NCBI GenBank assembly: GCA_003476885.1
Contig: DMUR01000008.1
Location: 10,330 to 20,002 of the forward strand
DNA: 9,673 nt
Origin: Chloroflexota bacterium
GTDB lineage: Bacteria > Chloroflexota > Limnocylindria > Limnocylindrales > Limnocylindraceae
Direction of reading: 5' to 3'
The stretch's first letter is position 1. Each line of letters opens with the position of its first letter. The position numbers and the translations under genes are program-made. The notes under the pieces are model-generated. The model did not search any database. It was not told the DNA's origin and saw only the letters and a program-made list of their open reading frames with translations. Below are positions 5,865 through 9,673 of the stretch, one piece after another.

Positions 5865-7309
5865 CGGGTTAGCTCGCTCGCAAACTCTTCAAAGACACCG
5901 AGATAATGGTCCACGTCGGCATCTGTCATGCCGATGGAGAGCGTCCACTCTTCGTCACGACCTGGCGTGCCGAAGATTCCGCGGTTCATGTTCCAGATCC
6001 AGAGCAGGTCGATCAGCTCCTTCTGCTGGGCGGACTTGTAGCTCTCGTAGTCCACCACCTTCGTACTCGCAAAGGTGATCACACCCTTTGATTGGATCCC
6101 AGCCGGGTAAGCGGCAAGTCGGTAGCGGTCAATGATCCCCTGCGAACCATCTAGGAGCCGCGCATTGATGCGGCCAAGATGTGCATAGGCGTCAGGGGTC
6201 ATGACGCGTTCGAGATTCGCGCGTGCCGCCGCCATGACGAGGGGGTTGCCGTTGAAGGTGCCGACCATGTACACCTCTCCGGAAAGCACTGGCGCCCACA
6301 CTTCATCAGTTGCGCCGATCGCACCGGTTGGGAGTCCGGCGCCGAGTGCCTTGGCGAGACAGACCATGTCAGGCTGGATTCCGAAGAGTTCCGTTGCGCC
6401 ACCTGCGGCAACGGTGAGTCCAGTCTTCACCTCATCCACAATCCAAACCACGCCGTACTTCTTCGTAATGCGGCGCACTTCAGCAAGGTAGCCAGGCTCA
6501 GGGAGGATCACGCCGCAGTTCATCAGCGCCGCCTCCATGATCAAACAGGCGGGGAGCCTCCCCTCGGCCTGTAGTCGCTCAAGTCGGCGTTCAAGTGCTG
6601 GGGCGTCATTGAACGGCACCGCAACAGTCATCTGTGTGACGACATCCGGGATCCCCTTGCCGTATGGGATTGATGGATAGTTCTCGCGGTCACCCATGTC
6701 GTAGACGTTGAGCCCAATGTCGACCATCACATAGTCATGGTGACCGTGATAGCTGCCGAAGATCTTCATGACGCCGTCACGCTTGGTGAGCGCGCGTGCA
6801 ATGCGGATTGCATCCATCGTTGCTTCTGAGCCGGAGTTGACGAATCGCCAGCGCGGGAGCTTCCAGCGCGCAGCGAGAAGTTCGGCGACGATGTAGGCAT
6901 CTTCTGTTGGGGCAGAGAAGTGTGTCCCGAGTCGCATCCGTCGCTCCACCGCCTCAGTAATGATCGGGTGCGCGTGCCCCTGCACCATGCTGCCGACGCC
7001 GTTGTGGACGTCAAGGTACTGGTGCCCATCAACGTCCCAGATGTACTGCCCGAGCCCGCGCTCAAGATAGATGGGGTACGGCGCGCGGCGCTGATAGCTG
7101 GATGGGACACCGCCAACGAGCGTCTTCTCCGCTCGCGCGTAGGCGGCCCCAGAGGCTTGGGTCCGCGCGTCGAGGCGAGCGGATTCGGCAGCGGTCAGCG
7201 CGGCAATACGAGCAGGGTCAATCTGGACGGTTGGTCCAACCGGGGGCAGGTCGCGATGGGGAACGGCTGGGCTGGTTGGAGCGAGCATCTTGAGCGGTTC
7301 GATTGCCAT
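5861..7309 (-). CDS. Class III PLP-dependent aminotransferase, glutamate-1-semialdehyde aminomutase-like (HemL-related, substrate uncertain)
   Basis: This 482-aa PLP enzyme is of fold type I, class III. Residues 1-55 are an Ala/Pro-rich extension that HemL (usually about 430 aa) lacks. The core has WDVDGHQYLD (91-100), SAPTE (132-136), the phosphate-binding NSGSEAT (158-164), SYHGHHD (186-192), D292 in VDEVKTG for the pyridine nitrogen, K320 in AKALGAGLP for the Schiff base, and GTFNGNP (350-356). N-terminal half, SAPTE and NSGSEAT point to the glutamate-1-semialdehyde aminomutase group. The HemL signatures after the lysine (GGGLPVGA-type) and near the C-terminus (an AHT-type segment) are replaced by GAGLPTGA and GTPGRDEEWTLSIGMT. 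I therefore do not call it hemL; a transamination or aminomutation of another amino acid is possible. AAAAGGG at 7318-7324, 8 nt upstream, supports the ATG at 7309. The divergent neighbour is proline dehydrogenase, which suggests proline/glutamate/ornithine metabolism, but this is inference. Confidence 0.85.
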   Translation of the reverse strand: MAIEPLKMLAPTSPAVPHRDLPPVGPTVQIDPARIAALTAAESARLDARTQASGAAYARAEKTLVGGVPSSYQRRAPYPIYLERGLGQYIWDVDGHQYLDVHNGVGSMVQGHAHPIITEAVERRMRLGTHFSAPTEDAYIVAELLAARWKLPRWRFVNSGSEATMDAIRIARALTKRDGVMKIFGSYHGHHDYVMVDIGLNVYDMGDRENYPSIPYGKGIPDVVTQMTVAVPFNDAPALERRLERLQAEGRLPACLIMEAALMNCGVILPEPGYLAEVRRITKKYGVVWIVDEVKTGLTVAAGGATELFGIQPDMVCLAKALGAGLPTGAIGATDEVWAPVLSGEVYMVGTFNGNPLVMAAARANLERVMTPDAYAHLGRINARLLDGSQGIIDRYRLAAYPAGIQSKGVITFASTKVVDYESYKSAQQKELIDLLWIWNMNRGIFGTPGRDEEWTLSIGMTDADVDHYLGVFEEFASELTR

Positions 7310-7358
7310 ACATCACACCCTTTTGCTGCGGAATCCGCACCGCAGACTTGCTAGGGGG

Positions 7359-7398
7359 CGATATTAGCAGGAATATGCCCATATCGGTGCGAATATCG
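7359..7398. promoter_or_regulatory. 40-bp imperfect palindrome in the divergent control region (candidate operator)
   Basis: Fifteen of the 20 base pairs across the centre (between 7378 and 7379) are complementary. The outer arms CGATATT and AATATCG (7359-7365, 7392-7398) pair perfectly, as do GCA/TGC inside them and ATATG/CATAT next to the centre. Four ATAT cores start at 7361, 7373, 7381 and 7393, giving a symmetrical 12-8-12 spacing. These AT-rich cores stand out in GC-rich DNA and suggest a site for two dimers or a tetramer of a regulator. The dyad covers the candidate aminotransferase promoter and lies about 105 bp upstream of the proline dehydrogenase ATG, so one regulator might control both genes. 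No regulator gene is in the window. Confidence 0.6.
7361..7369 (-). promoter_or_regulatory. Candidate extended -10 promoter for the aminotransferase gene
   Basis: Read on the minus strand this is TGCTAATAT, an extended -10 (TG-N-TANNNT) with 4 of 6 bases matching TATAAT. No good -35 is visible 17 bp upstream. A start near 7354 gives a leader of about 45 nt containing the AAAAGGG ribosome-binding site. The box lies inside the left arm of the 40-bp palindrome, so a bound regulator would block it. Confidence 0.4.
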
Positions 7399-7490
7399 TA
7401 GGTTGAGCACGCTTCCCTCGTGGCCGAGGCCCCCTTTTGGCTCAAGGGACGCCCCCGCGCGAAGCGCCACCCTGAATGTGCTCCTACCCC

Positions 7491-7496
7491 GATAAT
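7491..7496 (+). promoter_or_regulatory. Candidate -10 box for a leaderless proline dehydrogenase mRNA
   Basis: GATAAT matches TATAAT at five of six positions and ends 6 nt before the ATG at 7503, so transcription should start at or beside that A. There is no Shine-Dalgarno before 7503. This also argues for the start at 7503 over the in-frame ATG at 7476, because the hexamer would otherwise lie inside the coding sequence. No -35 is recognisable. Confidence 0.5.
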
Positions 7497-7502
7497 CAAC
7501 CC

Positions 7503-8435
7503 ATGAACCTCGCTCGCAGGCTCCTCCTCTGGGCGTCAACCAACGCGTGGTTGCGAGAGCGCGCGATGCGCACTCGATTCGTGCGCCTCTCCGTGCGCAA
7601 GTTCATGCCCGGTGAGCAGATCAACGATGCAATCGAGGCCGCCGTCAGGTTGCAGCCGAGCGGCGTCAACGCGATCTTCACCAAACTCGGTGAGAACCTC
7701 GCGGAGCTCACCGAGGCGGAGCAGGTCTACGCGCACTACCTGAAGGTGCTCGAGCGCATCAAGGAGACTGGGATCAGCGGGGAGATCTCAATCAAGCCGA
7801 CACAGCTCGGATACGACCAGGATCGCGAGATCTGCTTTGACTACTGCATGAAGATCATGAAGGCGTGTGAGGCACAGGGAACACTCTTCTGGATTGACAT
7901 GGAGGGATCCCTGTACACACAGGGGACGATCGACCTCTTCACGCGACTGCGTGCACACTCAGAGTGCGTTGGCATCGCGATCCAGGCGTATCTCCACCGC
8001 ACCGACGCCGACCTCGAAGCGCTCGCTGCGCTCGGCTCCAAGATCAGGATGGTGAAGGGGGCGTATCTAGAGCCGGCAGACGTTGCCTTTCCGGACAAGT
8101 CCACTGTCAACGAACAGTTCGTTAAGAACTGCATGCGCCTGCTGCGCCCCGACGCAGACCGTCCAGGTGCCCTGCTGCACATCGCAACGCACGACACAAA
8201 CATTCAAGATCGACTCTTGGCACACGTCGCGGAACACGGGATTGAGAAGCGTCGCTACGAGTTTGCGATGCTTTACGGGATCAACAGCCAGCGCCAGCTT
8301 CACCTCGCAGCGCGGGGAGAGCGCGTCCGCTGCCTTGTTGCCTACGGCGAGTACTGGTTCCCTTGGTACATGCGGCGCCTCGCTGAACGCCCCGCGAATA
8401 TCGGCTTCGTGCTTCGCAACGCGCTGAAGCGCTGA
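7503..8435 (+). CDS. Proline dehydrogenase (FAD-dependent, monofunctional)
   Basis: This enzyme oxidises L-proline to 1-pyrroline-5-carboxylate, passing electrons through FAD to a membrane quinone; it is the first step of proline catabolism. The 310 aa fit the small monofunctional bacterial type (about 300 aa). Beta/alpha-barrel motifs appear in order: KFMPGE (33-38), ISIKPTQLG (95-103), WIDMEGS (130-136), AIQAYLHRT (159-167), RMVKGAYLEP (182-191), HIATHD (226-231), YEFAMLYGI (252-260) and the C-terminal MRRLAERPAN (290-299) that binds proline and flavin. Residues 5-30 form an amphipathic Arg-rich helix that could help membrane association. I chose ATG 7503 over ATG 7476: the nine extra residues (MCSYPDNQP) do not resemble the family and a -10-like box lies between. 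The partner 1-pyrroline-5-carboxylate dehydrogenase is not in the window. The aminotransferase is divergent and the ABC ATPase convergent. Confidence 0.92.
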   Translation: MNLARRLLLWASTNAWLRERAMRTRFVRLSVRKFMPGEQINDAIEAAVRLQPSGVNAIFTKLGENLAELTEAEQVYAHYLKVLERIKETGISGEISIKPTQLGYDQDREICFDYCMKIMKACEAQGTLFWIDMEGSLYTQGTIDLFTRLRAHSECVGIAIQAYLHRTDADLEALAALGSKIRMVKGAYLEPADVAFPDKSTVNEQFVKNCMRLLRPDADRPGALLHIATHDTNIQDRLLAHVAEHGIEKRRYEFAMLYGINSQRQLHLAARGERVRCLVAYGEYWFPWYMRRLAERPANIGFVLRNALKR

Positions 8436-8472
8436 CCGCAGCGCGGGACCCCTTCGCAGGGGACGTTCAGCG
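8430..8472. terminator. Nested palindrome between convergent genes (possible bidirectional terminator)
   Basis: An inner hairpin CCCCT-TCGC-AGGGG (8449-8462) lies within an outer 6-bp pair, CGCTGA (8430-8435) with TCAGCG (8467-8472). The outer arms contain the TGA stops of proline dehydrogenase and of the ABC ATPase on the other strand. Its position, spanning a 31-bp gap between two gene ends, suits a shared terminator. No T-tract follows on either strand, so it would be weak or factor-assisted; blocking of exonucleases is another possible role. Confidence 0.4.
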
Positions 8473-9540
8473 AATCGCAGCGCCGCTCGCAGCGTCAAAG
8501 AGGTAGAGCTTTTCGAGCGGGAGCGCGAGCTTCACCTTGCTCCCTCGCTTCGTCGCGTTCTCCGAATCTACGAGGGCGAGCAGGTCGCCAACGCCCGTCT
8601 TGCAGTGGAGAAGCTCCTGTGCGCCGAGGTACTCAACGACGTCCGCCTCTAACTCAAGCTGGGCCTCATGCGGCTGCGCTGCACCAATGTGCAGGTGCTC
8701 GGGCCGGAACCCAATGGTCACGCGCGTGAGTCCGGCGAGCGCCTTCGCGCGTTGCCCCTCCAGTTCGATCGTGATGTTCCCTGCGCTGACGCGCGAGCCG
8801 CTGACGCTCGCTTCAAGCAGGTTCATGGCAGGGGAGCCGATGAAGCCGGCAACGAATCGATTCACCGGCAGGTCGTAGAGCTCATGGGGCGTACCGACCT
8901 GCTGGAGGAGGCCGTCGTTCATCACGGCGATCCTTGTCCCCATCGTCATCGCCTCGACCTGGTCGTGAGTGACGTAGACGACCGTCGTCTTGAGCCGCGC
9001 ATGAAGCCGAAGGATCTGGGCTCGCGTCTGGACGCGAAGCTTCGCGTCAAGGTTGCTGAGAGGTTCGTCCATCAGGAAGACCGCCGGTTCGCGCACGAGC
9101 GCGCGCCCAAGGGCGACGCGTTGGCGCTGGCCACCGGAGAGTTCCTTCGGCTTCCTTGCGAGGAGCTTCGCCAGGTCCAGGATCTCCGCCGCCTCGTTGA
9201 CCCGCCGCTCAATCTCAGGCTTTGGGATCTTCCGGAGCTTGAGGCCGAAGGCGAGATTCTCCTTCACCGACATGTGTGGGTAGAGCGCGTAGCTCTGGAA
9301 GACCATGGCAATGTCGCGATCCTTTGGCGCTTTATCGTTGACCACCACGTCGCCAATCTTCAGCGTCCCACTCGTGATGTCTTCAAGGCCAGCGATCATC
9401 CGCAGCGAGGTGGTTTTTCCGCAGCCCGACGGTCCAACGAAGACCATGAATTCGCCGTCGCGGATCTCGAGATCCAGGTTGTCTACAGCGAGGACCTCGC
9501 CGTATCTTTTCGTCACGCCCTCAAAGGTCACCGTCGACAT
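8467..9540 (-). CDS. ATP-binding subunit of a carbohydrate-type ABC importer (MalK/UgpC/MsmX family)
   Basis: This 357-aa protein powers import of a sugar, polyol or glycerol-phosphate-like solute at the inner face of the membrane. It has Walker A GPSGCGKTT (36-44), Q-loop Q82 (VFQSYALYPHM), signature LSGGQ (134-138), Walker B VFLMDEP (154-160, with D158 and E159), D-loop SNLDAKL (162-168) and H-loop H192 (YVTHDQ). A C-terminal TOBE-type regulatory domain follows from about 235 to 350, with IGFRPEHLHIG (276-286), the hallmark of the MalK group. I start at ATG 9540, with AAGGAGG 6 nt upstream; an in-frame GTG at 9544-9546 directly abuts that Shine-Dalgarno and is unlikely. No permease or binding-protein gene adjoins its 3' side, so it may be a shared ATPase serving several importers, as MsmX does in Bacillus. 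The substrate cannot be assigned. Confidence 0.95.
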   Translation of the reverse strand: MSTVTFEGVTKRYGEVLAVDNLDLEIRDGEFMVFVGPSGCGKTTSLRMIAGLEDITSGTLKIGDVVVNDKAPKDRDIAMVFQSYALYPHMSVKENLAFGLKLRKIPKPEIERRVNEAAEILDLAKLLARKPKELSGGQRQRVALGRALVREPAVFLMDEPLSNLDAKLRVQTRAQILRLHARLKTTVVYVTHDQVEAMTMGTRIAVMNDGLLQQVGTPHELYDLPVNRFVAGFIGSPAMNLLEASVSGSRVSAGNITIELEGQRAKALAGLTRVTIGFRPEHLHIGAAQPHEAQLELEADVVEYLGAQELLHCKTGVGDLLALVDSENATKRGSKVKLALPLEKLYLFDAASGAAIR

Positions 9541-9546
9541 GCGCAC

Positions 9547-9553
9547 CCTCCTT
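9547..9553 (-). promoter_or_regulatory. Shine-Dalgarno that decides the ABC ATPase start
   Basis: Read on the minus strand the site is AAGGAGG, the strongest ribosome-binding site in the window. Its 6-nt spacer to the ATG at 9540 is ideal, while the GTG at 9546-9544 has no spacer at all. This supports a protein starting MSTVTFEG, as usual in the MalK family. Confidence 0.8.
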
Positions 9554-9673
9554 GCTGGCTGGCCCCTCTATGGGGGCATCCCGCCGCAGGCAGAGGATAA
9601 AGGCGTCGCGGGCTGCTGCAGCAGACTGTTCCGAGCGAGGCCCCCTGCGCACGACCGCCAGCGTGGGATCAGA
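9554..9673. other. Right-edge flank with ambiguous open frames
   Basis: No gene can be assigned. On the minus strand two frames enter from the edge: one closes at a TAG (9568-9570), the other runs through and closes about 20 nt inside the ABC ATPase gene. Either could be the tail of an upstream gene. On the plus strand an ATG at 9570 opens a frame to the window edge with an Arg/Ala-rich N-terminus, but it has no ribosome-binding site. A perfect 12-bp palindrome, CTGCTGCAGCAG, lies at 9613-9624. A weak minus-strand -10-like TATCCT at 9594-9599 could serve the ABC gene. Confidence 0.35.

Noticed and set aside
7416..7448. Two small stem-loops (CCTCG-TGGC-CGAGG and CCCTT-N7-AAGGG) before proline dehydrogenase, considered as a riboswitch
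   Set aside because: Each has only 5 bp, there is no recognisable aptamer core, and if the mRNA is leaderless this region is not transcribed with the gene.
7476..7502. An alternative start for proline dehydrogenase
   Set aside because: The nine extra residues do not fit the family, no Shine-Dalgarno precedes it, and a -10-like box lies between the two ATGs.
8668..9600. A 310-codon open frame on the + strand opposite the ABC ATPase
   Set aside because: It is antisense to a gene with every ABC ATPase motif intact; its product has no recognisable domain and is biased by the codon pattern of the opposite strand.
9613..9624. Perfect palindrome CTGCTGCAGCAG as an operator
   Set aside because: Twelve bases with a simple GC-rich CTG pattern can arise in possible coding sequence at the window edge; no promoter overlaps it clearly, so it is noted only in the flank entry.
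1..9673. Search for tRNA/rRNA genes, CRISPR arrays, insertion sequences, prophage or defence genes
   Set aside because: No cloverleaf-like segments, regularly spaced repeats, transposase motifs or terminal inverted repeats were seen, and all seven genes are ordinary cellular functions.

Overview
This is a GC-rich (roughly 60-65% G+C by eye), densely packed bacterial chromosomal segment with seven complete protein-coding genes. I saw no RNA genes, insertion sequences, CRISPR arrays or phage genes. Base composition and codon use look uniform across all seven genes, so I see no sign of recent transfer. The gene set, the class of small nicotinate phosphoribosyltransferase, the small monofunctional proline dehydrogenase, the exported M23 peptidase and two likely leaderless starts fit a GC-rich lineage such as Chloroflexota or Actinomycetota. 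I lean to Chloroflexota, with low confidence, because no phylogenetic marker gene is present.

Layout: (1) 147-3217, + strand: an exported coiled-coil/M23 peptidoglycan hydrolase, a small YbjN-family protein and a nicotinate phosphoribosyltransferase, followed at 3231-5864 by a cytosolic M1 aminopeptidase. The first two genes are 7 nt apart. The last two are 13 nt apart, and a strong Shine-Dalgarno overlaps the upstream stop. (2) 5861-7309, - strand: a class III PLP-dependent aminotransferase/aminomutase of the glutamate-1-semialdehyde group. Its stop codon lies inside the same CTAG that ends the aminopeptidase gene. (3) 7310-7502: a divergent control region with a 40-bp imperfect palindrome. 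(4) 7503-8435, + strand: proline dehydrogenase. (5) 8467-9540, - strand: an ATPase of a sugar-type ABC importer, convergent with proline dehydrogenase across a 31-bp gap that carries a nested palindrome.

Taken together, the genes cover cell-wall remodelling, NAD salvage, peptide turnover, and proline/amino-acid conversion, plus the motor of a solute importer. These are core-metabolism genes and I do not see a new multi-gene defence or biosynthetic system. The most unusual content is regulatory. The M23 gene's Shine-Dalgarno is completely buried in a 12-bp hairpin that ends at the base before the ATG, and an extended -10 box is positioned so that a local transcript would escape the hairpin. 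Two genes have a -10-like hexamer exactly 6 nt before the ATG and no Shine-Dalgarno, which suggests leaderless mRNAs. The aminotransferase/proline dehydrogenase intergenic region carries a large AT-cored dyad over the aminotransferase promoter. The aminotransferase departs from classical HemL in its diagnostic segments and may have a different substrate.
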